A DNA stretch of 43,515 nt from Candidatus Thorarchaeota archaeon (GTDB lineage Archaea; Asgardarchaeota; Thorarchaeia; Thorarchaeales; Thorarchaeaceae): the NCBI GenBank assembly GCA_003662765.1, contig QMYR01000002.1:1-43515 (forward strand), given 5' to 3'. The position numbers and the translations under genes are program-made. Shown here piece by piece: positions 26,352 through 36,654 of the stretch. Every line of letters starts with the position of its first letter. Position 1 is the first letter of the stretch. The notes below the pieces were generated by a model. That model was not told the origin of the DNA. It saw only the letters and a list, made by a program, of their open reading frames with translations, and did no database searches.

Positions 26352-27641
26352 ATTAAAATCGGAACCGACTTCGATCAGAGTACTGCGAAATATGTCATCA
26401 GAGCTCGGATCGAGATTGATGGCGTTGTTGACAAACCAGATGTTGTGGGGGCAATCTTTGGTCAGACAGAGGGTCTCCTTGGAGAAGACCTTGACCTCAG
26501 AGAACTGCAGAGGACCGGCAGAATCGGCAGGATACAGATTGCCATAAAGTCGGAGGGCGGTATGAGCAAGGGAGAGATTGTCATCCCTGTGTCACTCAAC
26601 AAGACCGCAACCGCAATACTTGCCGCTGCCTTGGAAACTGTCGACAGGGTCGGTCCCTGTACGGCCAAAGTCACACTTGAAAAGCTGGAGGACATTCGCG
26701 GAGCCAAGAGACGCAGAGTTGTGAGCAGGGCAATTAGTATACTGAAGGATTGGGAGGAAGAAGTTGCCCCGGGCACTGAGGAAATCACTGACGCAGTGAC
26801 TCGAGCCAGCCGAAAGACCGTTGTCAAGTTCGGCCCGGAGAGTCTCCCCGCTGGCCCTGATCTTGCCGATAGTGACGAGATCATCATAGTGGAGGGGCGC
26901 GCTGATGTCATCAATCTCATGAAGAATGGAATAACGAACACTGTTGCCGTTGAGGGGACCCACATTCCAAAGTCAATCGTGGATCTCACGAGAAAGAGCA
27001 AGACCGTGATAGCCTTTCTCGACGGTGATCGAGGCGGTGACCTCATTCTTCGGGAGCTCATGCAGGTTGCAAGAGTCGACTACATAGCGAGAGCCCCAGA
27101 GGGGAAGGAAGTAGAAGAACTCACCAAACGGGAGATTCAGAAGGCTCTGCAGAGTAAGATTCCTGCAGACCAAGCATTAGCATTGGTGAGTGATAGAAAG
27201 GCTCCCGCCCCGAAGAGGAGGAAGACCACGAGGAAGCCCACACGGCCAAAGAGAGAGGAAGTTGTATCAGCACCAGTCACACCACCGGTGAGGGCCACAA
27301 CCTCCAAGAGGCCTCGTCCTCAACCCAGATACTCCCGCGAAGTTGACGAGGAATATGCATCCAAGGTTGATGAGATTCGTGAGTCCTTCAGGGCGATTCT
27401 CTTTGACAAGGACAAGAACGTAATCGTCGAGTGCGGCGTAGCTGAGCTCACTAAGCAGCTTGAGAGCCTTGAGGGCGTGAATGCGATTGTCTTTGATGGG
27501 GTAGTCACTCAAAGACTAGTTGACCTAGCGGCCAAGAAGGGGGTCGAATTGATCATCGGAGCAGCGGTTGCAGACATAGAAACGCGACCACCAGGCCTGA
27601 AATACCTCACCTTCGAAGATGTGGATAGACAGCGGTCATGA
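26352..27641 (+). CDS. dnaG: DnaG-type primase/exosome-associated protein, probable ATT start
   Basis: frame of track ORF 26445-27641 extends upstream as (M)KIGTDFDQSTAKYVIRARIEIDGVVDKPDVVGAIFGQTEGLLGEDLDLRELQ; in-frame stops at 26337 and 26340; GGAG 6 nt before ATT. Confidence 0.9.
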   Translation: MKIGTDFDQSTAKYVIRARIEIDGVVDKPDVVGAIFGQTEGLLGEDLDLRELQRTGRIGRIQIAIKSEGGMSKGEIVIPVSLNKTATAILAAALETVDRVGPCTAKVTLEKLEDIRGAKRRRVVSRAISILKDWEEEVAPGTEEITDAVTRASRKTVVKFGPESLPAGPDLADSDEIIIVEGRADVINLMKNGITNTVAVEGTHIPKSIVDLTRKSKTVIAFLDGDRGGDLILRELMQVARVDYIARAPEGKEVEELTKREIQKALQSKIPADQALALVSDRKAPAPKRRKTTRKPTRPKREEVVSAPVTPPVRATTSKRPRPQPRYSREVDEEYASKVDEIRESFRAILFDKDKNVIVECGVAELTKQLESLEGVNAIVFDGVVTQRLVDLAAKKGVELIIGAAVADIETRPPGLKYLTFEDVDRQRS

Positions 27642-27760
27642 GGTGTAGAAGCGACAAGACTATGACCGAGGGGGCGACTGAGCTCCATCCAGTCAGTGTA
27701 TTACTCACAATTATCTCAACTGAGGTGCTGTAGACCACACACCGCAGTTGAGGGACCATA

Positions 27761-29200
27761 GTGTTGACAGACCTCATGGAACACATCTCATCAACGGCAG
27801 ATGTCACAATTCCATCGGATCCCTTCGAAAGAATAGTGGGCCAGAACCATGCGGTCACACTTGTCAAGTCTGCGGTGGTTCAACGCAGGCATGTGCTCCT
27901 GTGCGGCCCACCCGGGGTGGGCAAGTCGTTGTTGGCAAAAGCGGCGGCTACCCTTCTCCCGCCTCCCACTGAAGAGATAAGAGTCCATCATAATCCGTTA
28001 CAACCAGACAGACCCCGCGTATCAATTGTAAAACGCCGCAATGCCCCAGCCTCCGCACAGAACAAGACAACACGGTCTTCAGATGTGTATTATGTACGAC
28101 CGGAAGAGTTGCCCATTGAGGTCGCAGTCAAGATGGGGTACAGATGCCCTTCCTGTGGATCTCTCTCCACGCCCGACCAAGGCATGTGTCTAGAGTGTGG
28201 AGCGGCAAAGAGATGTGACTGGGTAGGGGAGAACTCATACCACGGTCTCTTTCGTGTGCTTCATGTTATACACGAGAGAGCGATGCCAAGAGTCGAGTGC
28301 CGTGAGGAACGCAACGGTGTTACGTGGACCGTGAGCTACGAGAGGGATGCGTTCGATACGATTCGCGTGACTGCCATTGCAGCTGCAACAGATGATGACA
28401 CTAACAACAACACCGAGAGTCACGTCATCGTTGGAATCGACACTCCGAGGTTTGTGCGCGTCACTGGCGGCACGGCCGTCGAGTTGCTTGGGGACGTGAA
28501 ACATGACCCGTATGGAAGTGCCGAGGGGTTGGGTGTCCCAGCATTCAGGCGGGTAATACCAGGAGCCATCCATGAGGCACATGAGGGGATTCTGTATGTT
28601 GACGAGGTTGCCACGCTCGGACCACTGCAAAAACATCTTCTCACTGCCATGCAGGAGAAACGTTACCCGATAGTCGGACACAATCCACATAGCTCCGGCG
28701 CAGCAGTTCGAGTGGACGGTGTTCCATGTGACTTTGTTCTCTTCGCCTCCGCAAACCCAGAGGACCTCTCTGCGATTCTTCCGCCGTTAAGGTCGCGAAT
28801 CAGAGGGTACGGCTACGAGATCATGCTGTCTTCTTGGATGAAGAAGACGCCCGAGGCCATCGATCAGATTGTAAGATTTGTGGCGCAGACTGTAGTTGAG
28901 GACGGCAAGATTCCACATTTTGCACGCGAGGCTGTTGAAGAGGTGCTGTCTGTCGCGGAGGAGATGGCTAGGACCATCGACAGGCAGCGAGATGCATTGA
29001 CCCTTCGCCTTAGAGAACTGGGAGGAGTGGTTAGATCTGCGGGCGACCTCGCAGTTCATGATGATGCAGGGCTTGTAGAGCGCGACCATGTGAGAAGGGC
29101 CAAGAAACTCGCACGCGAGTTGAGAGTCCCCGACCACTCGTTTGCATCCAAGGGTTCACACGTTATTGACATGGATGACTACGGAAGCTATTTCTTCTGA
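27761..29200 (+). CDS. LonB-like AAA+ ATPase with zinc-ribbon insertion, no Lon protease domain
   Basis: IVGQNHAVTLVKSAVVQRRHVLLCGPPGVGKSLLAKAAATLLP; YRCPSCGSLSTPDQGMCLECGA; Walker B GILYVDEV; ends ...DMDDYGSYFF*. Confidence 0.82.
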   Translation: MLTDLMEHISSTADVTIPSDPFERIVGQNHAVTLVKSAVVQRRHVLLCGPPGVGKSLLAKAAATLLPPPTEEIRVHHNPLQPDRPRVSIVKRRNAPASAQNKTTRSSDVYYVRPEELPIEVAVKMGYRCPSCGSLSTPDQGMCLECGAAKRCDWVGENSYHGLFRVLHVIHERAMPRVECREERNGVTWTVSYERDAFDTIRVTAIAAATDDDTNNNTESHVIVGIDTPRFVRVTGGTAVELLGDVKHDPYGSAEGLGVPAFRRVIPGAIHEAHEGILYVDEVATLGPLQKHLLTAMQEKRYPIVGHNPHSSGAAVRVDGVPCDFVLFASANPEDLSAILPPLRSRIRGYGYEIMLSSWMKKTPEAIDQIVRFVAQTVVEDGKIPHFAREAVEEVLSVAEEMARTIDRQRDALTLRLRELGGVVRSAGDLAVHDDAGLVERDHVRRAKKLARELRVPDHSFASKGSHVIDMDDYGSYFF

Positions 29201-29227
29201 CCACAGGTTGTTGTCCCGGTCATCACG

Positions 29228-30316
29228 GTGAAGGTCATAAAGCGAGTTCCCAAAGAGGGGCGGATCACACTCAAGATCGAAACGCTCGATGATCTGTGGC
29301 ATCTATACAACATCGTAGCAGCAGGAGACAGAGTGATTGCAAGAACCGTGCGCCGAGTACGAATAGGCAGCGAAGACGACAGAAAGCAAGAGAGCGTGAG
29401 AAAACCGATGACTCTCGTACTTGAGGTCGAAGACATTTCGTTCCATACGTTCTCAAATCGAGTGAGAATCAAGGGACGAATATTGGAGGGCCCCTCAGAC
29501 CTTGTGAACATTGGCTCTCATCACACCTTCAATATCGAACCAGGAACCATACTCACTATTGTCAAGGATCAGTGGCCCAAGTATGTGCTCAATAGGATAG
29601 AGATGGCACAGAGAGCAAGGGCTAGCCCAATGGCGCTGCTCGTCACCATAGAAGATGGGGCAGCGGAGCTACTGCTAGTGGCGGACTTTGGGGTTCGAGA
29701 GGCAGCGCGGATAAGGACCAGCATATCAAGGAAACGCGGCGACCAGAAGACCCATGATGCAACCATGAGGGAGTTCTTTCGAGATGTGACGACACAAGTG
29801 GAGTCCATTCTGCAACAGGATGAGATAGGACTGATTGTCATATGCGGCCCGGGATTTGTCAAGGATCATTTCAAGGAGTATCTGCTGTCGGCACCAATAA
29901 AGAACCGTCCACCCATCGTTGTCGAGGGCACCAATACAATTGGTATACCTGCCGCAAAGGAGATTCTCTTTCGTGGAGTCATATCGAGAGTTCTGTCAGA
30001 GGTAAAAATCGAAACGGAAACTCGCCTTATTGAGGAGCTGCTAACGCATATCGCTAAGGAGGACGGACTTGGCGCCTACGGTGATGATGAAGTGGCCCGG
30101 GCAGTACAATTTGGAGCAGTGGAACACCTGTTAATCACAGACAGGAAGCTCCGAGGAGCTGCCGACGACGAACGAAAAGCATTGGACACTCTAATCAGGA
30201 ACACCGAACATGCACGTGGACAGGTCCACATAGTGTCGACTGATCATCCGGCAGGCGACCAGCTGCAGAGCCTAGGAGGAATTGCAGCTATTCTGCGCTT
30301 CAAGGTGGAGCAATGA
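29228..30316 (+). CDS. pelA: Pelota (aPelota), mRNA surveillance protein
   Basis: MKVIKRVPKEGRITLKIETLDDLWHLYNIVAAGDRVIARTVRR...DHPAGDQLQSLGGIAAILRF; GTG start. Confidence 0.95.
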   Translation: MKVIKRVPKEGRITLKIETLDDLWHLYNIVAAGDRVIARTVRRVRIGSEDDRKQESVRKPMTLVLEVEDISFHTFSNRVRIKGRILEGPSDLVNIGSHHTFNIEPGTILTIVKDQWPKYVLNRIEMAQRARASPMALLVTIEDGAAELLLVADFGVREAARIRTSISRKRGDQKTHDATMREFFRDVTTQVESILQQDEIGLIVICGPGFVKDHFKEYLLSAPIKNRPPIVVEGTNTIGIPAAKEILFRGVISRVLSEVKIETETRLIEELLTHIAKEDGLGAYGDDEVARAVQFGAVEHLLITDRKLRGAADDERKALDTLIRNTEHARGQVHIVSTDHPAGDQLQSLGGIAAILRFKVEQ

Positions 30317-30317
30317 A

Positions 30318-31433
30318 TCACAGTGGGTCGAAACGAACCTGAAGCCTATCCCGAGTGGGATATTCGTAGGCGATTCCGATTTCGAGAGCCCTCGGTTCGG
30401 GGAGCCGCTCTTGGAGCACGTCAGCAATCTCATCGAGCACCCAAGGGGCAACCTCTACCCGCTCATGTTGGAGATCCAGATTCATGAGTTCACGGGGCAC
30501 CTCGAACTCTTCAGCCAACACTCGGTAGACCCTCTTCAGAGTTTCAAGTTCGGCCCTCTCGCCATGGTGCGCCCTCACGACACCCAGAATCAGCAGGGGT
30601 TCATCGTCATCCGCCTCCTCAAACTCTCTCTGAGTGTGCTGTAAACGGCGCCACAGTCTGTTTCGCATCTGAACAGTATCCTTGTAACGTGATGAACAGT
30701 AATGGAGAGAGATGCCCCCGTGGTCAGACCACCAACGTAGGACACGAACTGCTGTTTCTGCACTCCCCGCGATGCTCGCACTGGACATGTCACGCAAATG
30801 ATAGCCACGCGAACGCAGTCTTTGAAAATTGGTTTCGCTCGCTTCTAGCTCATTCAAATTCACAAACGCAAGACCAAGTTCATCTGCACGAACAACTGTC
30901 CTCTTAATGCTGTCATCGTGGTCGGGCAGTACAGGAATCTCAATACCAACTGTCATGTTGGTCCTCAATGCCGCCTCGATTCCTGACCAATCTGGGCCTT
31001 GGGGATGAAAACGAATCTCATCGAGACCTGCATCAGCGAGTGATTGTATGGTCTTGGACGAAGCGTCCGACTGAGCAGTATAGAGATGAAGATGGAAGTC
31101 CGACCCAAAGTGGTCTTTCAGCAACTGAATGTAGTGCAGTGTCCGACTTAACACACACAATGGATCGCCGCCGCTCAAGCCTGCCCCCTCGGCACCAATT
31201 GCCTCCGCCTCGTAGAGAATGTCCTCATCGTTATCTACCGGCATCTCATCAGCAAACACGATATCACGATGGGCCTTTTCACTAGATAGGGGGCAATAGA
31301 AACATGACGCATCGCATAGGCCCGTGGTGAACAGTACCATCTTTGATCCATGCTCACACAACACGCATCCGCGGGGGATACTTCCCACATATAGGGAACC
31401 CCCGGGCCGTTCGTGTATCTCCTGAGAAACCAC
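30318..31433 (-). CDS. radical SAM protein, COG2108-like
   Basis: VGSIPRGCVLCEHGSKMVLFTTGLCDASCFYCPLS (CxxxCxxC), GAEGAGLSGGDPL. Confidence 0.85.
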   Translation of the reverse strand: MVSQEIHERPGGSLYVGSIPRGCVLCEHGSKMVLFTTGLCDASCFYCPLSSEKAHRDIVFADEMPVDNDEDILYEAEAIGAEGAGLSGGDPLCVLSRTLHYIQLLKDHFGSDFHLHLYTAQSDASSKTIQSLADAGLDEIRFHPQGPDWSGIEAALRTNMTVGIEIPVLPDHDDSIKRTVVRADELGLAFVNLNELEASETNFQRLRSRGYHLRDMSSASIAGSAETAVRVLRWWSDHGGISLHYCSSRYKDTVQMRNRLWRRLQHTQREFEEADDDEPLLILGVVRAHHGERAELETLKRVYRVLAEEFEVPRELMNLDLQHERVEVAPWVLDEIADVLQERLPEPRALEIGIAYEYPTRDRLQVRFDPL

Positions 31434-31436
31434 TTC

Positions 31437-32150
31437 TTAGCCTCCACGTCGGGTCATCGTTCTTCGAAGAGCTGGGTCCGAGTCGCACAGGTCCTTTGCG
31501 ACCTCCTCGAAGGTCTTTCCTTCAGGAACCACACAATCTAGATACACCCCTGTACGGCCGATGTCACTTCTTCTGAGAAGAACTCTCACGCGTTCCATGG
31601 CTATATCTACGCTCACACCAATGCGTCGGGCGACCTCGTGTTCCCGGCCGATGACTCCTTCTTCAAGGTGACCATCGGCCACAGGAATGATTAACAAGAG
31701 GCGCTTATCAACACCTGGCACGCGCGTCCGACTCCTAAGCTGTGACAGGTTGATCATGCCACCCCACCTGTAGAACTCTTCCTCTCTAGACATCATCTTG
31801 AATAATGGAAAGGTCACAACGGTGTCGGCATCAACATGGAGATGTGCCTTCAGAACAGAGGAGGGAGTCGCCTGTACAAGTTCACGGTGAACCCATCTCC
31901 CCACGGCAAGTTCCACCCGATAGCTTGGGACGGGATACGGAATCACTATGTCAATGTCCGAGGACTCACTGACATCACCTCGTGCGAGAGAGCCGTATAC
32001 AAATGGGTGCATGCCGTTGTTCACCAAGAAACTCATCACCTTTGCGGCACGTGTGCGAAGATGCCACAGACGCTCCCAGTGCTTCTCGTCGTACCTGACA
32101 TGCCGCTGTTCATGAAGTATCTCGGGACGCTTTGCCATGACGACAATCAC
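31437..32150 (-). CDS. predicted nucleotidyltransferase (COG2413-like)
   Basis: FVYGSLARGDVSESSDIDIVI nucleotidyltransferase motif. Confidence 0.82.
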   Translation of the reverse strand: MIVVMAKRPEILHEQRHVRYDEKHWERLWHLRTRAAKVMSFLVNNGMHPFVYGSLARGDVSESSDIDIVIPYPVPSYRVELAVGRWVHRELVQATPSSVLKAHLHVDADTVVTFPLFKMMSREEEFYRWGGMINLSQLRSRTRVPGVDKRLLLIIPVADGHLEEGVIGREHEVARRIGVSVDIAMERVRVLLRRSDIGRTGVYLDCVVPEGKTFEEVAKDLCDSDPALRRTMTRRGG

Positions 32151-33079
32151 CTGTTTGCAATCCTCTCAACAAGCTGGCAGGTCTTGCACACCTGTCCTGT
32201 TGTGGGCGCCCCGCAGCGTACACACACTGAATGTTGTATGCCCTTGAGAGAACTGTGAAGAGCCCCAGCAACAGTTTCAGCTGAGTGGAGCAAGGCGAGA
32301 AGAGTGCCGGGACGTTTGTGTTCCATCCGATTCAGGAAGTCGCGGATGTCATTTCTATAGGCTTCTGCCGCATAGGGGCAAGGCATATCATGATAGGGAA
32401 GACCAGCAAAATGCGCATAAGCGACAATGTCTCTCTCAGACACTTCCATTAGCGGCTTCGCGCGAGGAACGAAACCCTCGACGGCCAGTTCACGTAGACG
32501 GTTAGTTCTTGCGATTCGACGTGCATCACCTCGCATCATGTTCATCAGGATGGTCTGAGCCTCGTCATCCAAGTTGTGGCCCGTCACTACGACATCGGCA
32601 TCCAACTCACGTGCTGCATCGTTAATGGCACGGCGACGAAGAACTCCACAATACGAACAGGCCCCAATGTCATTTTGCCCCCGGCCCTGCACGATAGAGT
32701 CGAGAGTGAAGCCGAAGAGATCTCTGAATGTCCACACGTGAAGGTCGAGATCGAGAGAGTTCGCAAGCCGATGGGCCGCCTTGAGAGCAAGATCTCGGTA
32801 ACCGATGATACCCTCGTCAATTGTGAATGGTATCAGCTCGGCCTTCGGAAAATCCCTTTCAATTCGTACCATGACATCAAGTAGAACAGCACTATCCTTG
32901 CCGCCGGACACAGCCACTGCAATGCGGTCATCATCCCGTAGCATTTTGCGTTTGTTGATTGTTCGTCGCACACGCTGTTCGGTTGTCCGTATCAGACAGG
33001 CGGCACACAGTGCCTCAGATGTGTACCTCCTAAGGTAGATTGCAGGTTGTCCGCACTTAGAACACTGTAGTACCATCAC
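32147..33079 (-). CDS. tRNA 2-thiolation protein, TtuA/Ncs6 family
   Basis: N- and C-terminal CxxC pairs, PP-loop VAVSGGKDSAVLLDV, GACSYCGVLRRRAIN, TGHNLDDEAQTILMN. Confidence 0.93.
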   Translation of the reverse strand: MMVLQCSKCGQPAIYLRRYTSEALCAACLIRTTEQRVRRTINKRKMLRDDDRIAVAVSGGKDSAVLLDVMVRIERDFPKAELIPFTIDEGIIGYRDLALKAAHRLANSLDLDLHVWTFRDLFGFTLDSIVQGRGQNDIGACSYCGVLRRRAINDAARELDADVVVTGHNLDDEAQTILMNMMRGDARRIARTNRLRELAVEGFVPRAKPLMEVSERDIVAYAHFAGLPYHDMPCPYAAEAYRNDIRDFLNRMEHKRPGTLLALLHSAETVAGALHSSLKGIQHSVCVRCGAPTTGQVCKTCQLVERIANR

Positions 33080-33127
33080 TTAGTCATGTCAGTGACACGA
33101 GGCTCAGCAGTTAAGATTTGCCAAAGG

Positions 33128-34300
33128 TCAGAACAGGCCCTTCCCGAACCAGAGCGACAGACCGATGTTGAGTAGGATGAGAGCAATGGCAAGACCTCGC
33201 AGCGGCCACATTATCTGACGCACCCTCCTCTCGTCTTTCATTACGAGGCCGAGGGCGTTCGAGAGTAGCTTGTCACCGTCAAAGGCAGGAATTGGGAGAA
33301 GATTGAACAGGGCCACGGAGAAGAGAATCATGAAGGTCCACATCAATGTGAGCCTAACATGGAATGCAAACATCGGCCCACCTGGAATCCACTCCCAACC
33401 AGGCTTTGGTTCCCAATAGTCTGCCCCGTAGATTCCAATATACCCTCGTGTTGCATTGAGTTCGTGCGCTGCAAGAGTTATGTTGACCGATCCGTGCCTG
33501 AGCGTCACTATAGTAAGGTTGCTTCCTGCAATTGCATGTGACATGAACTGTGACACATTTGCCCAGTTTTCAATCTCGGTGTCGTTTAAGCCGATTATTA
33601 CATCCCCAACTTGAAGTGCGTCCGCAGCGGGACTATTGGGATCGATGTCGTAGATGTATGCGCCACTTGGCGGATTGAATCCGATGGACATCAGAGCCGC
33701 AAAATTGGCAATCAGGAGCATTGCAATAAGTGCGAACACCATGTTCACGTAGGAGCCGGCGGCCAACAGTCGCATTCTAGACTGGGGAGTTGCCTCCTTC
33801 TCAAAGACCTCCTCGTCAGGCTCCACGAAACCCCCAAAGAGAACTAGGAAAAAGAAGAGGCCCGAACTTCTAATGGGGATGTCATCTCTTGCTGATGCGA
33901 TACCATGGGCAAACTCGTGTGTGACTAGAGTGATTGCGAGACCAATCATGATGTAGATGAGTGGCAGACCGGTGACCGTCACGCCTGGAATTATCGGAAC
34001 CACACCACCTGCAGACGAGGGAACGAAAAAGAACTTCATGAGATTGTCGGCCAACATCCAAAAGGCGAAAATCATACCACCAAGGCCGACCAGTATTCCA
34101 ATGTTAAAGAAGACCCGGGGGGTCTTCTTGCCAAGACGTGTGAGAAATGCGTTCAGTCGTTCGGTCTTGAACATAATGAAGAAGGGAGTACCAGCCTCAA
34201 TTCCCCTCTCACTGAAACGTTCCGGCCCAATGACTTGGGCAATGATATAGATGAGGATGTAGATTCCAGCGATGATCCCAAGAAGAGTCAGAGTGTCCAT
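33128..34300 (-). CDS. site-2 protease family (M50) membrane metalloprotease with PDZ domain
   Basis: VTHEFAHGI, PDZ-like AADALQVGDVIIGLNDTEIENW, NLLPIPAFDGDKLL. Confidence 0.92.
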   Translation of the reverse strand: MDTLTLLGIIAGIYILIYIIAQVIGPERFSERGIEAGTPFFIMFKTERLNAFLTRLGKKTPRVFFNIGILVGLGGMIFAFWMLADNLMKFFFVPSSAGGVVPIIPGVTVTGLPLIYIMIGLAITLVTHEFAHGIASARDDIPIRSSGLFFFLVLFGGFVEPDEEVFEKEATPQSRMRLLAAGSYVNMVFALIAMLLIANFAALMSIGFNPPSGAYIYDIDPNSPAADALQVGDVIIGLNDTEIENWANVSQFMSHAIAGSNLTIVTLRHGSVNITLAAHELNATRGYIGIYGADYWEPKPGWEWIPGGPMFAFHVRLTLMWTFMILFSVALFNLLPIPAFDGDKLLSNALGLVMKDERRVRQIMWPLRGLAIALILLNIGLSLWFGKGLF

Positions 34301-34467
34301 CAGAGTCACTGTCCGGGCGCGTTTCTCAACGCCGGCCCGCCTTGAGATATAACGGTTGTGAACGAGGATGAGGCGCATGCCCGACCACAACCCTCATAAA
34401 GTGAGCATAAATCGCTACCAAGTCCACACACAGTGATGGTATAGCACTAACTGGTAGGCGAAGTACC

Positions 34468-34851
34468 GTGCCGTTCAAGCTTGTAATCTCTGACCCAGAA
34501 ACTGGAAGGGCCATCCAGTACGAATTGGATGAAGCAAAGACGAATGCATTGGTTGGGAGGAAGGTCGGAGAGATTGTCGAGGGTGATGTGATTGGGCTGC
34601 CAGGATACAAGCTGAAGATAACGGGGGGCAGCGATTCGTCAGGTTTTCCAATTCGTCCCGATGTTCATGGCAGCGGAAAGAAGAGGGTTCTCATTCGCGG
34701 CCCGCCCGGATTCAGACCCAAGAGGAAGGGGATTGCTCGCAGAAAGACTGTGCGTGGTAGGGAGTTGGCCCCGGATATCGTACAGGTCAATATGCGAATT
34801 GAGGAGAAAGGGGCCACGCCGCTCGAAGAGCTTGTCATGAAAGCTGCATGA
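34468..34851 (+). CDS. rps6e: 30S ribosomal protein eS6
   Basis: FKLVISDPETGRAIQYELDE...GRKVGEIVEGDVIGLPGYKLKITGGSDSSGFPIRPDVHG. Confidence 0.96.
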   Translation: MPFKLVISDPETGRAIQYELDEAKTNALVGRKVGEIVEGDVIGLPGYKLKITGGSDSSGFPIRPDVHGSGKKRVLIRGPPGFRPKRKGIARRKTVRGRELAPDIVQVNMRIEEKGATPLEELVMKAA

Positions 34852-34932
34852 AGCGACGTTTCAGATACGGTGGCTCGACGAAGACCCAGGTCATATGCTT
34901 AGCGTAGAGCGGAGCGACCATAGACTTCATAT

Positions 34933-36228
34933 GTGGTCCTGTTGAGCTTCGCTGACGTAACAAGGGATAGTGGAAGTGAAGCATTAGTGACCAGGAAATA
35001 TGAAGGACAGTCAGAGATAAACATTGGAGCACTGGGTCACGTTGACCATGGGAAGACAACCCTTGTGGAGTATCTCACTGGCGAGTGGACTGATAGGCAC
35101 TCCGATGAGATCAAGAGGGGAATCTCCATTAGGCTGGGCTACGCTGCGACAACGATATTGAAGTGCCCCAACTGTCCAGAACCTGAGGCATACACAACAT
35201 CACACTTGGCAAAGGATGGGAAATGCCCTCACTGTGGGTCTGAGCTAGAGAAACTACGTGAAGTTTCGTTTGTTGATAGTCCTGGTCACGAGTCGCTTAT
35301 GGCAACCTGCCTCAGTGGCGCAAGCCTAATGGATGGTGCAATCTTGGTGATTGCAGCGGATGAACCGTGCCCAATGCCACAGACTGCAGAGCATCTTCAT
35401 GCACTGGAAATAGTTGGTGTAAGGAACATCATCATTGTTCAAAACAAGATAGAACTCGTTTCTGAGGAACAGGCGAAAGAACACTATAAGCAGATTCGGG
35501 AGTTCATCAAAGGGACATCTATTGAAGGGGCACCAATAATACCAGTTTCTGCAGTGTTTGGGGCCAACATCGATCTCTTGATTCAGAGGATTGAGGAAAT
35601 AATTCCGACTCCCGAGCGCGATGCTAATGCACCACCGAAGATGTTCGTGGCGAGATCCTTTGACATCAACAAGCCGGGCACTCTCCCACAGGACCTGAAG
35701 GGTGGTGTCATTGGCGGGTCCATTGTACGGGGAAGGCTTCGCGTTGGTGATGAGATAGAGATAGCACCGGGGATGAAAACTGAGAAAGGATTCAAGCCCA
35801 TCCGGGCCAAGATAGTGAGCTTGGTTTCTGGGAGTGGGAACTATCTGGAGGAGGCGCATCCCGGAGGGCTGATTGGAGTCGGTACGAGCTTGGACCCTGC
35901 AGCCACGCGGGCCGACAGACTAGTGGGCAATGTGGTAGGGAGAGTGGGAAAGATGCCGAAGACCGTTAGCAAACTCACAATTCGGCCCCATCTCATGAAG
36001 CGTGTTGTTGGAATGGACTCTGAGAGGGAGGTAGAGAGCCTTAGGCACAATGAGGTCTTGATGCTCGTGGTAGGTACAGCTGCAACCGTAGGGGTGATCA
36101 CCCGACTCCACGGCGAGGAGATTGAACTCACACTGAAAAGACCTGTCTGTGTTGAGGCTGGACAAAGGATTGCACTTGGACGAAGGGTAGACAACAAGTG
36201 GCGTCTGATAGGCCATGCTGTGATATAG
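34933..36228 (+). CDS. translation initiation factor aIF2 subunit gamma
   Basis: [49 protein letters not shown]...[21 protein letters not shown]. Confidence 0.97.
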   Translation: MVLLSFADVTRDSGSEALVTRKYEGQSEINIGALGHVDHGKTTLVEYLTGEWTDRHSDEIKRGISIRLGYAATTILKCPNCPEPEAYTTSHLAKDGKCPHCGSELEKLREVSFVDSPGHESLMATCLSGASLMDGAILVIAADEPCPMPQTAEHLHALEIVGVRNIIIVQNKIELVSEEQAKEHYKQIREFIKGTSIEGAPIIPVSAVFGANIDLLIQRIEEIIPTPERDANAPPKMFVARSFDINKPGTLPQDLKGGVIGGSIVRGRLRVGDEIEIAPGMKTEKGFKPIRAKIVSLVSGSGNYLEEAHPGGLIGVGTSLDPAATRADRLVGNVVGRVGKMPKTVSKLTIRPHLMKRVVGMDSEREVESLRHNEVLMLVVGTAATVGVITRLHGEEIELTLKRPVCVEAGQRIALGRRVDNKWRLIGHAVI

Positions 36229-36243
36229 AAGTGACTTGGTATC

Positions 36244-36654
36244 GTGAGCGCATTGCCTGTTTCAGTAGTTGTAGACACGAACTTTCTGACTGTACCTGTT
36301 CAGCTCGGGATAGACATCTTTAGCGAAGCAGAGAGCGTCATAGAACGCCAAGTCCGCTTCGTCGTGCTTCAGTCAGTAGTATCAGAGATTGACCGTAGAA
36401 TTGCCATTGGCAGAAGATCGTCGCCGCATTTTAGAGTTGCAAGGGAGCTCGTCAACCGATGTGAGATCGTGGAAACACCGCAGGACATCCAGTCAATGCC
36501 AGTGGATGACCAACTCTTGGAGTATGCCTCGCGTGTCAAGGGCGTCCTTGCCACAAACGACAGAAGACTGAGACAGCGAGCACGTTCACTCGGGGTGCCA
36601 GTTCTGATGATTCGGGGAAGAAAGAGAGTTGTGCTTGAGGGGACTCTACTCTGA
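36244..36654 (+). CDS. PIN-domain (FCF1-like) putative ribonuclease
   Basis: VVVDTNFLTVPVQLGIDIFSEAE...VLATNDRRLRQRARSLGVPVLMIRGRKRV; GTG start. Confidence 0.85.
   Translation: MSALPVSVVVDTNFLTVPVQLGIDIFSEAESVIERQVRFVVLQSVVSEIDRRIAIGRRSSPHFRVARELVNRCEIVETPQDIQSMPVDDQLLEYASRVKGVLATNDRRLRQRARSLGVPVLMIRGRKRVVLEGTLL

Noticed and set aside
26314-26547. 77-aa plus ORF overlapping the dnaG 5' end
   Set aside because: Different frame from the conserved DnaG N-terminus; composition low-quality; considered shadow ORF.
26462-27061. 199-aa minus ORF inside dnaG
   Set aside because: Ser-rich antisense shadow of a high-confidence gene.
35326-35859. 177-aa minus ORF opposite aIF2gamma
   Set aside because: Antisense shadow; no domain motifs.
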